DNA of 64,000 nt from Schistocephalus solidus. Its lineage: Eukaryota > Platyhelminthes > Cestoda > Diphyllobothriidea > Diphyllobothriidae. The translations under genes were made by a program, and so were the position numbers. Of the stretch, positions 22,001-34,299 are shown in pieces (positions within the stretch are counted from its first letter, which is position 1; each line of letters opens with the position of its first letter). Under the pieces are notes generated by a model. The model saw only the letters and a program-made list of their open reading frames with translations. It ran no database searches and was not told the origin of the DNA. The stretch is taken from assembly GCA_017591395.1 (NCBI GenBank), contig WEDG01000465.1, forward strand, positions 100,522-164,521, written 5' to 3'.

Positions 22001-22115
22001 TTCGAGACAGAACTTTGGCAGGTAGCCACTCTGGCGGGTCTGCAGGGAAGTCACCAGCATCCAATCTGGATGAGACTCGTCCTCCACCACCAAGAAGTCG
22101 TCACCCGGTTTGCAC
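22001..22115 (-). CDS. RASA1: RASA1 exon: core of SH3 domain
   Basis: After the acceptor CCCTGCAG the exon reads CKPGDDFLVVEDESHPDW, then MLVTSLQTRQSGYLPKFCLE. The human RASA1 SH3 has KGDMFIVHNELEDGWMWVTN followed by LRTDEQGLIVEDLVEE. The SH3 hallmarks are visible: the GD turn after strand b, the ligand-binding Trp, and the GYLP (usual G-x-x-P) motif. The RASA1 SH3 is atypical among SH3 domains in not using simple proline-rich ligands; whether that holds here cannot be read from the sequence. The donor GTCAGT was preferred over GTAATG five bases downstream because it leaves phase 0, which the next exon requires. Confidence 0.83.
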
Positions 22116-22186
22116 CTGCAGGGCACAGAGGGAAAGAGGGACAGGTTACTTTGCCAGCAGAAAAGATACCCCATAGTATAGGGCAC

Positions 22187-22311
22187 CTTTTGCGGGCCCC
22201 CGAAATCGATCGATCAGCCGTAGAATGACCATATAAACTGAACTGCACCAGCAGTGTGCGGCCCATGCGTCTCAGATCTGCTTCTTTATCTGGCAAAGGC
22301 ACGGATAGCCC
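22187..22311 (-). CDS. RASA1: RASA1 exon: linker and start of SH3 domain
   Basis: The exon starts after an acceptor ending in TTACAG and runs 125 bases in phase 0, ending in phase 2. It encodes GLSVPLPDKEADLRRMGRTL, followed by the SH3 strand LVQFSLYGHSTAD. Human RASA1 has the equivalent run of prolines and acidic residues, then RRRVRAILPYTKV, directly before its SH3 core. This exon therefore carries the join between SH2-1 and SH3. The donor, GTGCCC, is weak. It was chosen because it is the only nearby site that gives the phase needed by the next exon, leaving a 71-base intron. Residues SISGARKR replace the human sequence before the conserved KPGD turn, so the border could be off by a few codons. 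Confidence 0.72.
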
Positions 22312-22440
22312 CTGTAAGAGACTATGGTGAAAAAACTTACTCTGCATTCGTTGATGAACGCTCACCTATCGTTTATGGAGCTCATTCTTCCCACTCGGCC
22401 TTGGGGCTCATTATCGAGCCCTGGCAGCAGCCGCACAGCA

Positions 22441-22442
22441 GC

Positions 22443-22475
<33 letters not shown>

Positions 22476-22485
22476 CAGCAGCAGC

Positions 22486-22520
<35 letters not shown>

Positions 22521-22540
22521 AAGTAGTAGTAGTAGTAGTA

Positions 22541-22624
<84 letters not shown>

Positions 22625-22632
22625 AAAGTAGG
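22441..22632. repeat. (AGT)n trinucleotide microsatellite, about 190 bases
   Basis: Nearly pure AGT units with a few AGC and AGA variants. It begins about 130 bases upstream of a RASA1 exon acceptor. Poly-Ser and poly-Thr frames here are artefacts. Confidence 0.97.
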
Positions 22633-22669
22633 GGTACTAGTTAGGGGTAGCACCACACAGATAGCATTT

Positions 22670-23735
22670 GGTTGCTCCATTTGTCTCGTACAGGTGGTGA
22701 ATGCTCCTGTGGCCGCCTCTAACTGGTACCCAACTCTCACCTGTGGCTCCTCGAAGTTGGGTTGTTACCAGTGCCAACAACCCGGGCAACCGTCACGACC
22801 GGCGGTCTAAACCAGGTGAGGGTCTCCGGTGTAGTGTGTGCCTCCACACCCGGTATGTCTGACTCCCGAAATTCCCACCTCCCCTCGCAAAAAGTCCTAC
22901 GGTGGGGGCCTTGCTTAGCCGTTAAAACAAACAAGTCGATTCATCCGCTCGACAATGGATCAACCACCAGTGAATAAATCATAAAGGTAACAGTTCCACC
23001 ATAATCCGGAAGATCCATCCTGGCTCTCGAGGACAATATCAAACCAATAAATCCGCTCGTCTATCGCTCAGTCATAAGCAAATGGGACATAAATTATCCA
23101 GAACGAACAAACCAGTTCCGCTGACGACGGAGACATCGATGGATTTCGATTGATTAAATCAATTTTAAACAGTTTAACCAGCAGGTCATCAAAATCAAAA
23201 AATTGAAACCAGGAGAAACATGCTGTCGAACAAATAAACCTCAATATTCAGATAAATACGGACGAAACCGTGCTTATCGAACATCAATAAATAAAGGAAG
23301 TGTGTTTCTTACAGTCGATCGTCGATTCGTTAAAATTTTCGCCGGAAGATCAAAGGATAAGATTAACGGGAACAATAAATAAAGTGGATCCGGTCGATCA
23401 TCCGCCAGTTCGTCCGGAGGGCTTTCAGTTCAGATAGGTTTCGTTCAGATAAATTAAGGTTTTCAGGCGATCGACGAAAGGATCCGTATCAATCTTGTCG
23501 ATTGAACAGTTATCCTCAGGTAATTAAAGGATCCAGCTCAGTTCGATTGAAGGTTCAGTCGAGCAAGACGATGGGTTAGATTCGATCGTGGAGAAGAAGT
23601 TCAGGTGGTGAGGTCGTGGCTGGAGCAGGACGTGAAGGATCAGGGTCAATGGATTAAGGAGGATGCTGGTGGTGGGGATGGGGAATTGTCGGTTAACGTT
23701 CGACTCACGGTTGTCGGTGGTGGTGGGAGGATCGT
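22670..23735. other. No recognisable gene
   Basis: The first 300 bases (GGCCGCCTCTAACTGGTACC onward) look like a dispersed cestode repeat, judged from memory only. The remainder is rich in short recurring words (GATCAA, AATAAAT, CAGATAAAT) without a clear unit length. RASA1 upstream exons could lie here but none was recognised. Confidence 0.4.
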
Positions 23736-23737
23736 GG

Positions 23738-23850
23738 GAAGGAAGGAAGGAAGGAAGGAAAAGGAAGGAAGGAAGGAAGGAAGGAAGGAAGGAAGGAAGG
23801 AAGGAAGGAAGGAAGGAAAGAAGGAAGGAAGGAAGGAAGGAAGGAAGAAT
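23738..23850. repeat. (GGAA)n tetranucleotide microsatellite
   Basis: About 110 bases of GGAA units with single interruptions. Frames reading Gly-Arg-Lys-Glu or Pro-Ser-Phe-Leu repeats are artefacts. Confidence 0.97.
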
Positions 23851-24329
23851 AAAAGGAAGATCGAGAAGTCGGAGAACAATAATTCCAGTTAACTGAACAT
23901 AATAAGATTATTCTTCCATAATAAAACCCTGGATCGCAATCACGTTAATAAACTTAACATTCCACTCAACAAACATCGAGAGATAATGGACAGACATCAG
24001 CTCAGGTCTTTCAGATTAAGGTGGTCATCAAGGTCTTCAGGATGTGATCATTTAACATGAACCAATTAGATCAACCAGTTCACGTCCAATGTTATCACAT
24101 CAGTCGGTAACCGGCAGTCACAAATGTTGATGCGATGTAATAGTCCGAAAGCTCATTAACTTGTTAATAGTGAGCAAATAAGCGCTCAACCTGACATGAA
24201 ACAATCTTCGCTATGTACTTCCTTTCTCGCGTCAGTAGCAGTTGCTGTTATGACGTTAAGTTCCAGTCCAACTCGGGTCACATACAGGCCCTGACTTATA
24301 TAAATGTGCTTGTCGGCTTCTGCTTCATG

Positions 24330-24500
24330 CTGCTCCTCTGCTGCACGTGTGATCCGAGCCTCAGACTATTACGGTGCGCTAAACACTGTGGCTTAGAAGG
24401 CTGGCAACTGTCAATTCAACTTAGGCCTCGCAGCCAGCCCAATGTCTGTTTGTGTGGAGTGGCTGACTGGCGGACTGAGAGTTAGACTACGATGGATTCA
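24330..24500 (-). repeat. SINE-like repeat fragment, reverse orientation
   Basis: ACGGTGCGCTAAACACTGTG followed by GGCTTAGAAGGCTGGCAACT is the reverse complement of the distal tail (AGCCACGGCTTTTAGCGCAC) of copy 1. Confidence 0.65.
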
Positions 24501-24759
24501 TCTTAATTGTCGCTTCAATGGCAATCTCAAACATGTGAGATCCAAACCACCCGTCACTTTAAGAATGAAATTCCGATGTTTTGTCTTTCGGGGGAGGGGG
24601 GGCAGGTCGTGTAGGTGGCAAGCGCAGATGAGATCACTTGCTATGTCGGCGACTGCGCCAGTTCCCCGCACTAGGCAAGTGACCAGCTCGGACAGTGACT
24701 GAAGCCTTGGAATAGGAGTAGAAAGTGAAGTCGACTGCTGAGCGCATTTTTCTTACTAT

Positions 24760-25290
24760 AAACAACCTGACGCTCTTGAAGCTACCTAGGTGCGGTATAA
24801 GCTGTGGCTTAAAAGGTTGCCAGCTGATTGGATAACTCGGACCGCGCGATCAGCCTAGTGTGTGTTTGTGTGGAGCGGCTGGCTGAGGGACTGAGAGACA
24901 GGCCTGCAATGGCTCTCCCTTGACGTGGTCTTGATGGCATTCCCACTCCATGGAATCCGATCCAGGTGTGGCTGCCATGCCAGCCACCTGCACCCTCTTT
25001 TGCTTCCCGGCCTAGGCGGAAAATTATGAGAGAGCGATAGATGCAGTGCAAGTCTACTATCACTATAATCTACGTCCGCGCGCAAGTGACCGTCTCTGCG
25101 CCACGTTGTTGTGGGGCACACGGTGGACCTCTTCGAAACTGACGGTCAACCTGTCTTAGTGTCTCAATCCGAAGGCGCCATTACAGGCTGATTCTCGTAC
25201 CAACAGAGGATCCACTTATCTCGTCAGCTGGCAACATATTAAGGAAAAACTCTTAACGCGCCGTGATAGCTCCAAGAACACCCGATTTAT
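24760..25290 (-). repeat. SINE-like repeat, copy 7, reverse orientation, with a second tail
   Basis: The minus strand carries the SINE-like blocks from the tail at 24,780-24,850 to the CAAGTCTACTATCACT word near 25,050 and the CGCGCAAGTGACCGTCTC block near 25,085. A second, forward-oriented tail fragment with CTCGTCAGCTGGCAACATAT and TTAACGCGCCGTGATAGC lies at about 25,170-25,290, so two copies meet here in opposite orientation. Confidence 0.7.
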
Positions 25291-26099
25291 TATGGTGAGA
25301 AAGGGGATGAATTGTAAACGTATTAAAAACCTTCAGCGAAATAAAGTTCGTTTTCTACCTCGGGAAACCGTCGTGATACATGCCAGCATGAGTCTGGTAT
25401 TCCTATGCCAACATAACGCTAGCATGGACATGCTATCCACCCTTACTTTCAACGCTTTATTAGGTAGGACATTGGACTAGGTGATTACAAATGAACCTGG
25501 TCACGAGAACGTCAAGAAACTTTTGAAGAAGGGAAAATATCGTTGAACTCGAAACCCGGCATCGTGATGTGACTGAAGCATCTTGGAATTATGCTGCACG
25601 ATAATTAATATTACAAACCTACTTAAGTTCGCCTTCCTAACCAAAAACTCATTTCAGAATTTCCAGTAACATGTCATGACGCTGGTAACTGACTGTACGT
25701 GAGATCTGGATCTATAGTCATCTACGATCAGTAAGCACGGCTCACATGCCCACGAGCTTCGCAGGCTTGAAGTCAATTCATATAAGACTAAGCTGCCCAA
25801 TGGACGTTTTCCAAAGCGGTTACCGTATGGTGATGCTTATTCCAGCGCCCACAGAATAGGAAAGGGCCAACGGTACAAAAACATCTTTGATGATCTGCTA
25901 AGACGCTCCGGCATCCATCAGAACTCCTAGGAGAACTCGTGCACAGGATTGACCAACATAACGACGTACCGGTAGGGAAGAGGCTATAGGAAGCATTCAA
26001 ATGCTGACCTTACAACGGAGTCCCAGATGTCGATATGAGGGTGGTAATTAGTGCCATCGGAAGATTATAGCTGCTGACTGCGAGTACTCAAAACAGCAG

Positions 26100-26435
26100 A
26101 TGAGTACAACGATGGAGGAAACGAGCAGTGGGGATAAGAAGAGAACCAGAGAGTTTTCAGAGACCATAATTGATCATGATAGTACAAATGTGTCAATAAT
26201 TGCAACTAAAAGTTTCGTCCTGGAAAGCGTTCAGACCCCACTTCCACACAGGACTTTCGTAACAGTTATGCTCCTCTTGATTAGGCCAGAACTCCAGTTG
26301 AACTTCCGTAAACTAGCTGGAGCAGACAATGGACTTACGGTGCAGAGAAACGAACGCGAAATAGTTAGGATCTCCGGCAGGCTAGTAACACGCCAGCATA
26401 CGATTGTTAATGTGACAATAAGCAAGCACGCCTAG
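26100..26435 (+). CDS. Unidentified 111-codon open frame, weak candidate
   Basis: I do not recognise this protein. It begins MSTTMEETSSGDKKRTREFS, has no signal peptide, and contains a short hydrophobic run (FVTVMLLLI) near residue 73. No domain or splice context was seen. Its length is only slightly more than expected by chance in this base composition. It is listed because it is the longest frame between 25.3 and 33.7 kb that does not come from a repeat. Confidence 0.12.
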   Translation: MSTTMEETSSGDKKRTREFSETIIDHDSTNVSIIATKSFVLESVQTPLPHRTFVTVMLLLIRPELQLNFRKLAGADNGLTVQRNEREIVRISGRLVTRQHTIVNVTISKHA

Positions 26436-27329
26436 GCTCGAAGAAGCTCTAATAAACTACTCTAGCATAGAGACAGTCTTTTTTAATTTGCACAAGGGAG
26501 GAGGGTTGCACTGCAGAGAACAAATAAACAAGAAGGTAGGAGGGACGCCCATTGCACGACTCAAGATAAGGAGAGGACGATGGGTAGAGGGAGGCCGGAT
26601 GAGAGGTTGAAAAAAGGACGGAAAAACTATTCAAAAAATAAGGAAGTAGAAAAAGCTAATGAGAAAATGGATGGACTGAAGGAAAAGAGTAAGTGAAATC
26701 GGAAGACCAGGGAAGCTGGCGGAGAAAGGATCGGCCAGGCAATGTCATTGACATCGGTCAGAAATAAGTCCAGTGCCGGACAAGTCTTGCATGTGAGTTG
26801 GTACCTACATTGCTGCTCGGTGGAGGAGCAACGGTTTTAGCATAAAAATGTGCACGCACGCACGCACGCACACACGAGAACACAAAGGTGTGTGTGCGCG
26901 CAAACATGGGCACTTTGTCGGTACACCCAATTAAGCAAACACAACTGAAGTGCAAACTACGGCCTGGCGGGAAGATTCGAAGACCAGCCTATGTAGTCAA
27001 TGCGGGAAAAAACCCGATGTGCGCTCGCGAGGGCGCACTACCACGGAAGGTCTTTCTGCGATCAGAGAATTTTGCTCTGACATTTTCAAGGGAAAAATAC
27101 TGCATCGGACGTGTGTTTGTGCGCAGGGGAGGACTGTGTACTTTAAGAAGGAAAACATGAAGGTTCATATAAATTTTCAGGAAAAGGTCAAATCTAACGG
27201 TGCAGTGGGATAAAGAGGTAAGGGTACATCGATGATATTGACGTTACAACCTCCGCTACTACGTGAGCAAACTTCACGAGATTTTGGTGCAAATCCTTAA
27301 AGTTTCATCCAAATATCAGAGTTAGCTAG

Positions 27330-27408
27330 AGAGAGAGAGGCGAGAGAGAGAGAGGGGAGAGAGAGAGAGAGTGAGAGAGAGAGAGAGAGAGAGGAGAGAC
27401 AGAGAGAT
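27330..27408. repeat. (GA)n dinucleotide microsatellite
   Basis: About 75 bases of AGAGAG with GGAG and GTGAG interruptions. Confidence 0.93.
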
Positions 27409-28094
27409 TACTCACTTAGCATCGTATGATCTGCAGATATAGGACGCGCTCTCAAGGTCAAATTATGCCCTGTGGTCTGGTGGCCATCAATCGGCAAATG
27501 GCAACAAAAGAAACAGACAGCTCTAGGTGCGACTGCAATTCATCACCCCATCTGTTTCATTCCCTTGCTGATATCGCCAGAGATCCATAATCAATGCAGC
27601 TGGCTAAATTCATCGGGACTACCTGTGACAGGAGGACGCACGACTCCAAAACATCGAGGCACATGTCGAAGCGAAAGGAATATTGAGTATAAGCGACGGG
27701 CGATTAAAACGAGGCGGAACCAAATCAGGATCTGAGCTGGACTTCAAGGAACTAAACCAGCTAGGCGTAAGCAAGAATTTCTTTAGGGTTTTTCCTGATT
27801 TGCAGTTGCCTTACATGCCTTTCATCGTGTGGAAGATAACAGAGGCAGATGTTGCTCTAGGCAACACTTGCACCTGCATCCTTATTCTCAACAGATTCTC
27901 CCTTGGGAGTTCCACCATAAGTTGGCTCACTGAGTCTATCACACTATTCGACTAGTCTAGTTGTAAATGACTAGTCGGAAGGAGGGAAAGTGAAACCTAT
28001 TCTTTAAAATCGAGTAATAGACAGAAAATGGTTGCAAGACTTAGGTCCAGAGGTTCGCATATCCACAAATGGATAAACCATGGGTTAGCACCTG

Positions 28095-28270
28095 ATCTTG
28101 TTCGATGACTCTGGAGGCCGAGCCGAGAATTTCGATCTAATGTGTAAGAAGATTTCATACCAAAGACCGACATTATCGCCTCCGTATGTGAATGATACAC
28201 CCTCGACCGGAATCAGATGAATCAGGAGTGCTGCTAGGACCGATTTCATCAGTAAGGAACTCACTTCCAT
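28095..28270 (-). CDS. Possible first exon of a secreted protein
   Basis: A minus-strand frame starting MEVSSLLMKSVLAALLIHLI (with a second Met at residue 8) looks like a signal peptide: charged start, Leu/Ala-rich core and a small-residue region PVEGVS. It continues YGGDNVGLWYEIFLHIRSKF. A donor-like AG/GTGCTA follows the codons for SNKI. No downstream exon was found at lower coordinate. Signal-like frames arise easily by chance, so this is weak. Confidence 0.2.
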
Positions 28271-28279
28271 AATGGAACC

Positions 28280-31200
28280 AATTAATCATTCCAATTAACC
28301 AATTCCTCTGTTCTACCAAACCTCCGACGAAACAGAAGTTGGTTTTGTTCCTGTTTAATCTGGTTGCTGGAAAAAGTTACCCAGATATGACCAATGATGC
28401 AAGTGATCTCCTTAAAGAACATTTTCTCAGAAACAGGTATCCAAAGAAATACATCGACAAACGTCCCCATCATAGAAAGGAAAATAGAAACGGAAGTGTT
28501 CGTAACAAAAAAGGTTTGTGAGTATCTTTTTTCCTTTCAAAAGGATTATGTGTTAAACGCTAGCAAGCGACGGCTTCAATGCACGACTGAACGAACATAA
28601 GCCGTCTCGAAATGGTTATTCATGAGCCTCCAAATCGACTACGACCACTTCAGGCAGTTTTGGCTATGCAAGCCATGTTTACATGCAGTTGCGAATACAT
28701 TAGATGCACGCAATATAGTTGACAACTTGTTTGGCTGAACAGATGTCGAAGGGCCAACTGAGAGCGAAAATAGACGCTCCCAGAAGTTGAATCACCCAAA
28801 CCCGGTCGACACCGTTCAACTAACAACAGTATTTCGGGCGGTAATCAGGGCAACAACGAAGTGTCTCTTATGCCATTTGTGAGCTGCGAGCCGAGACTAG
28901 GTCCACCTTACATACACAGGGCGAGATCGAGTGAGAGGAGGATACCAATTTCATCTCCCATCCACCCCTCCCAATATCATAGATGGTAGACTAAGGTTCC
29001 CTATTGTGTAAAACCAATCGGACCTGACGAGTTTCCGGTGTAACCAAAGTTTCCTTATCTGTACAAATCTCTTACCTATCACCCTTTATATCACTGCTAC
29101 CCGCATTTCTGACTAGCATTTACGTCATTTGAATACCTATCCCGTTTGATTTCCTAGACTGTTTTCTTATCGAACTGTTAGCTTTGTAAGTGAACGACCC
29201 TCGAAGTTGAATAGAAGGCTTCCAACGATAGAGCATAGTTAAATTACACGTGTCCCAGTATCTTCGCCTCCGTTAAGTATGATTAGATCCAACTTATAGA
29301 TGCTGGGTCCGCAGGCGCAGCCACAGTAGTCCATGCTCCAGTGAACGTGGGGGCCGGATAAACCACTATTGGCCAGTAGGACCACAGTTACAGTTAGCAC
29401 AGATGCTTGTCGACTTGCACCTGTATAGGTCACATTTTGATTGGATCTAATATGGAATTTCCGCCGGCTCTAAAACCAAGCGCAGGGCATGAGCCACAGT
29501 AGTCCTTTTTTCCATGAGGGTGGGACCGACTAAACCAGCATTGACCAATATCGGACAGGAGAATCGCAGCTAAAATATTTTGATATGGTTAGCGGATATT
29601 AGCGTTGACTTTTATTTGCCTACTGGACGTTTTGGTTGGGTATCCAAGAGAATTTCCACTGGTTCCACAACCTATCACTTCTAGTTGACAATAGTGTGAA
29701 GGGCTCTGACCATCGAGACTGTGCGTGTAATGTGTGATGTCGACGTGCAGGCAGTTAAAATCTGCCAATGTTATTCCATCTAGAGTGATCGAAGTTAAAT
29801 ATTTCCCCGAGCACCAAAATAGTTAACATGACTAGACCAGTAGGTGTTAACATATTTGCATTATGTTTATATGACGGCATTGATGGGTTTCGTCCTTGTT
29901 AACAAAAGTTTACTACTGTATTTGCTAAGAGTGTCAATGTTATCTGGGATCCTCATTCTGACGTACATGTACCGTACGTGTTCGTTGTGAACATCGAAGT
30001 ATCAGCTATCTTCATGGTTGAATTTTGTTTAGCACGAAATGACAAAACCCTTCTTCGCTTCTTAAGCCCGTTGGGGTGAAACGTGAGGTTAAAACGACGT
30101 CGAATAAATAGGAAAAACCACGCCTCCAAAGCGACCAAAAATAAGGAAATCATATGCAATATTTTTAAAACGTGAGGTTTAAAACATAGGTTCTGATAGA
30201 CGTACCCCAACCTAGTATTATTTGGTGGTTCATATGTTCGGACGGCCTTAACGTAGCGATCATAGAACTCAATCGGGGGCTGAAAGACAGAATATATCTG
30301 CAGTTTATGAGTAAAAAAAAACGCAAAAGTAACAAAAAACTGCTATTATGACGCCTTTACAAGTGCAATTTTCTGAAAACAAGGTGCCACACTTCCACAG
30401 CCGTGATTATTTTTTACCCGTCGGAAATCCGTTATGTGAATAACCACTGCGGCGGAAACCCATATGGCGGTAACAGAAGCGCGGATATTAGTTCAAACTT
30501 AAAGGTCTACCTAAGCGTAATAGCGAAAAATTCAATAAAACATACTTTGTTTAGAAATGGCGAAACGCATTTCCATCTCAGCAAGCACTTCTATGGAGGA
30601 CAACTTTTCTCCTGATTATCAGAGCCTCTGCATATTCATCTCATAGCTGGCTTTATCTATAAAACCGCCAGAACTGAAAAGTTCACCTCAGAAAGCTCCT
30701 TTACTGTACTGTTAATCCACCGCAAGAAACCCAGATAGGCTACCTTAATCCCATTTTTCGCCTTTTATGAGAAACCTCCACGGCATCCCAACAAATCACG
30801 CGCATTTACGGCTGTTTTTATTCTCCGTCCCTTCACGCGCGATCTCTGTGAACTGCCCTTCTTTGTACACAGTACGGTTGCCAACAATTAAAATGGTGCT
30901 TACACCTGGTCGTGCTCTATGCCATTTGAAAATTCCTGCCTAGCAGAAAAAAGAAGCAAGATCTTAAGTCTTGTGGTATATTTTCTCCATATCATTACCC
31001 GTGTAGGTTGCTGCCTCCATCCTTTTTTCCCTCATGTACTCTATGTGTTTACTTGTCTGTATGAATTCTTTATGTCCTTTTCAAAGTTTTATAGTACCCA
31101 TTAGCTGGTGGTCTAGGTTCGGCCTCATCGTAGGGAAAATAAGCAGGTGACTACACTTCCCATTGTTTGCGTAACTTCACAGTTATTGGCTGAGTTCCGA

Positions 31201-33755
31201 AGACAGATGAGGGAGAGGTCTTAGTGAATAGTACGATGACACATAAATAAGTGCCACAGCGATAACTCGATAGTTTTTAAAAATTAAGGCACATTACATA
31301 GGCAAGGTTTTGAGGCTTAAATAGGATATAAGGTAATGCTTACGCTGAAAGGTGGAACGGGAACCCGAAGGAACTCCCCAGGGACAATACTTTTTTGATA
31401 ATACCGAGAGAGTACACACTTCAAACAAGGAAATAAGCGCCCACCGAGTTGGAAAAGATTTAACCTGGTTCTGAGTCTGAAATGCTCGCACTCAACAAGA
31501 CAATATAAAAGTTACTTGAAGTGCATGCACTGGAACTTCGAGGTGTAGAATGAAAGCACATATGACCAACGTTCTGACGCATTTTTTGTGATAGTCAATC
31601 GCAGAAGATAGCTATTTGGAACGGCAAAGCGGCGAAGCCTAGTTTCGGCCTCCTGTCTGGTAAGCTTTCCATGAAAGTACCTGTGTTCAAGAAACGGAAC
31701 ATTTCATTATTAAAACATTGTGCAGAAATCGCTGTTTCGTTGTTTTGATGTGAGCACGCATTGAGGCAAAAAAATAAACTTAAATCAAGAAAACAAATGT
31801 TTGAGTAGTGTAGACAGACATCGTGGCAATAAAGATGATGCGTTGGCTGCTGTTGTTAGCCGTTCGTGCGCCTGACCGATACCCAGGGTTGGGAACCAAA
31901 CCCAGGCACTCGCGTTGCGTAGATGGTTCATGAACTAGGATTCATCAACACCAACGCATCAAAGATAGGAAATGTCTGTCACGACCCTGTCTGTCATTCT
32001 CATTCGGGCTAAGTGGAATAGGCTTGCGCCGATTCCGACTCGCGTGAGTTAAGTTCCGAACAAGCGACTAACTGTCAGAGCGCGAGGATAATAATAGCAG
32101 AGATAAATCGAGAAACACGCAGACATTGAGACAGCAGATTTTTTGATTAATCCTAGTTTTCGGCCACCCATATATCTGAGTAATATCTAATGACTTTTCA
32201 GTGACAGGTCTCCCTTTTTCCATTGCTCGCTTGGGCCGCAGCCCACTAGGCGATCATCTGCTTGTAAAGATTCCATTTTTATTTGCAGTTTGCTAACTCC
32301 TGAAAGCTAAACCAACGAGTGCATAGAAGATCAAGCTACGGTGAGCCCTGCGCTACACCGAAACACATTTGGAAAACTAGAAGTGCTCAATGCATTGAGC
32401 CTATGGGGACTGTGCGAAATTGAGTAAATAAATTTGGGAATTTAGTACTTGGTTTTGGCTTAAAATTTTTGATCAGTCAGTTCGTGATATGAAAAACATA
32501 ATTACTCGGGCGCTTCTGGAATATTCCATTGCGTTGAAGGCTCGTCGCAGGTCAAACCTGCCATCTGGCCGCGCTCAGGGTTCGAATGCTAAAATCCACT
32601 AGTACGAACCAAGCGTGTGTAAATACAGCCAAATAACCAAGCACATCGGTCCCATGTTTGCCCATTATGTGTATCAGTTCAGTTCGAGATGTACAAGTTC
32701 ACATATATCACAAATTGTGCAAAGTTTCACATACTTGTTCTTACAGATATAAAATGTTGTATTTGCTCACTTAAGCATTGGACTGCTGATGATAAATCTA
32801 AATATTACAGATTGTGGTTAGATCAAAAAAAAGGAGTGGAAAGCGACCGCTGACAGTCACACTAAATATGGAAAAAAAGTTTATGAAGCATTGTATCAAA
32901 GTCAAGGAAAGCAAAAATTAGCATAAAAACTCAGCATGAGTTTTCAAAAGAACAAACACTATATCACAAAAAAATTGGTGGATGTGAGGAAAATACCTTA
33001 CCAGGAGATCGCAACGTCATGCTCTAACTCTTAAAAAATCCTCAGGCCCTTACCCAGTGATGCTTCAGATGGCGCCTTTCCCTTGCTTAACACAAATTAT
33101 TCATAACGATTATTGGCAATGGTCAGCCTCAACTAAGCACTGACGATCATGATATAAATGTGTGCAGAGCTATTAAGGATCTTGGCAGATCATATTACAA
33201 CGGGCGTGGTCGTTCAGAGCGTTGCACCGTAAATGTTTCCAAAGCACACAAAACTATTGAATTTATCCACTAAAATTTGAAAACTAGCGATATTAGATCC
33301 CGCATTCGCAAAATGTGTGTTGGGACCGGCCAATATTACTGCTTCTTTCTGTTTAGCCTTCTGCAAATTATGATTGGTTCAGTATTTTTAAGAAAAACAG
33401 TTTATCCTTTGAATACCTTAATTTGACGTACCAACAACGTTGTGCTCTCAAAATCCATGATCCTTTATGGTTTCCCGATTATAGAAAGTACTTTTAATTT
33501 TTTGAGAAGACCGATGTATTTCGAGTACTTGCCCTGAAACAAACAGTACACAGACATTAATTTAATCAAATTATTGAATCAATTAATAGAATCCTCCATC
33601 CATTTGCCTCCGAAACTCTCATTGTGTGACCAGGATAGTTCTCCAAATCGAGTACCCTGCTGGAAATCTTGGCTTGGCCTTAGCCTACCAGTCCAATCCA
33701 GTCTCTAACGGCTCGTCAGGGTTTCTGAGTAGTATCTACAAAAAGCTGTTGTTCA
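28280..33755. other. About 5.5 kb without a recognised gene
   Basis: Only short frames. A diverged tandem pair lies at 29,300-29,580 (see findings). At 32,545-32,595 the words GCAGGTCAAACCTGCC and GGGTTCGAATGC resemble a tRNA B box, but no tRNA fold was found. Confidence 0.5.
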
Positions 33756-33759
33756 TTAT

Positions 33760-34225
33760 TTTATTTTATTTTATTTATTTTACAGGCAAGGTCAAAAAAA
33801 TATATGTATACAGTAGAGAGTCAAGCTGACAGTGAAAATAACTCCTGATCGTTGTTTAAGGTGTTTTCAGGAGAAAAAACTGCAGCTTATTGAGTAATTA
33901 AAATTTGGGACAGGGACGCATTGACACAGGTACCTGGTGAAGAACTTCTCCATTCAGTGTTATGGATCCGGTATTCTGCACCAGCAGGTATGTCGGCGAG
34001 CGGCTGTTTGCTGTCGACTGAGAAATAAGCCGATTGAGGTCTACAGAGCCAGCAATATTTCCCTCAGCATGAAGTCCGGCACAGGATTCAGAGTCCGTGA
34101 ACGCCATCGGAACCGAACAGAGCTTCCACAGAGTCAGCAGCCAAAAGTTTTGGAAGGTGTCCTGAATGTAGAAAACTAGTGACAGCTCGCGTAAACAAGT
34201 GGTAGCTTTGCTAAATTTTGATACT
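33760..34225 (-). mobile_element. Family B non-LTR retrotransposon, 5'-truncated 3' end
   Basis: The minus-strand coding remnant ends with MAFTDSESCAGLHAEGNIAG and SVDLNRLISQSTANSRS, matching the copies at 48.6-48.9 kb and 62.3-62.6 kb. The 3' terminus lies next to ATTTTATTTTATTTATTTTA at about 33,757-33,780, a short A/T simple repeat typical of CR1-like 3' ends. The 5' truncation is near 34,225. Confidence 0.78.
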
Positions 34226-34299
34226 TTTTCTAAACAAGTTTGAAGACGAGATAAAACAAATAAAATCTGCGTTTAAATGCACCTCTAATGCAGTAGACA

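Larger units (their letters stand above)
280..22311 (-). other. RASA1: RASA1-like Ras GTPase-activating protein gene, partial span
   Basis: This is the gene-level span of ten minus-strand exons described separately below. Read 5' to 3' (high to low coordinate) they encode the linker before SH3, SH3, a second SH2 domain, a PH domain split over three exons, and a C2-like stretch. Known animal RASA1 is SH2-SH3-SH2-PH-C2-RasGAP. That protein docks on phosphotyrosine receptors and accelerates GTP hydrolysis by Ras. The order seen here matches residues of about 280 to 700 of the human protein. The first SH2 and N-terminus should lie above 22.3 kb and were not found. The catalytic GAP domain should lie beyond the left edge. 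One exon must be missing between 19,527 and 15,676, because the phases do not join and the first PH strand is absent. Introns range from 71 bases to about 6.6 kb. Confidence 0.8.

Noticed and set aside
22324..22740. Long poly-Ser and poly-Thr open frames
   Set aside because: They are translations of the (AGT)n microsatellite and lack any non-repeat domain.
23605..23896. Frames with Lys-Glu-Gly-Arg repeats and the antisense Pro-Ser-Phe-Leu repeat
   Set aside because: Translations of the (GGAA)n microsatellite.
32545..32600. tRNA B-box-like GGTTCGAATGC
   Set aside because: No A box at the right distance and no cloverleaf pairing found by eye.
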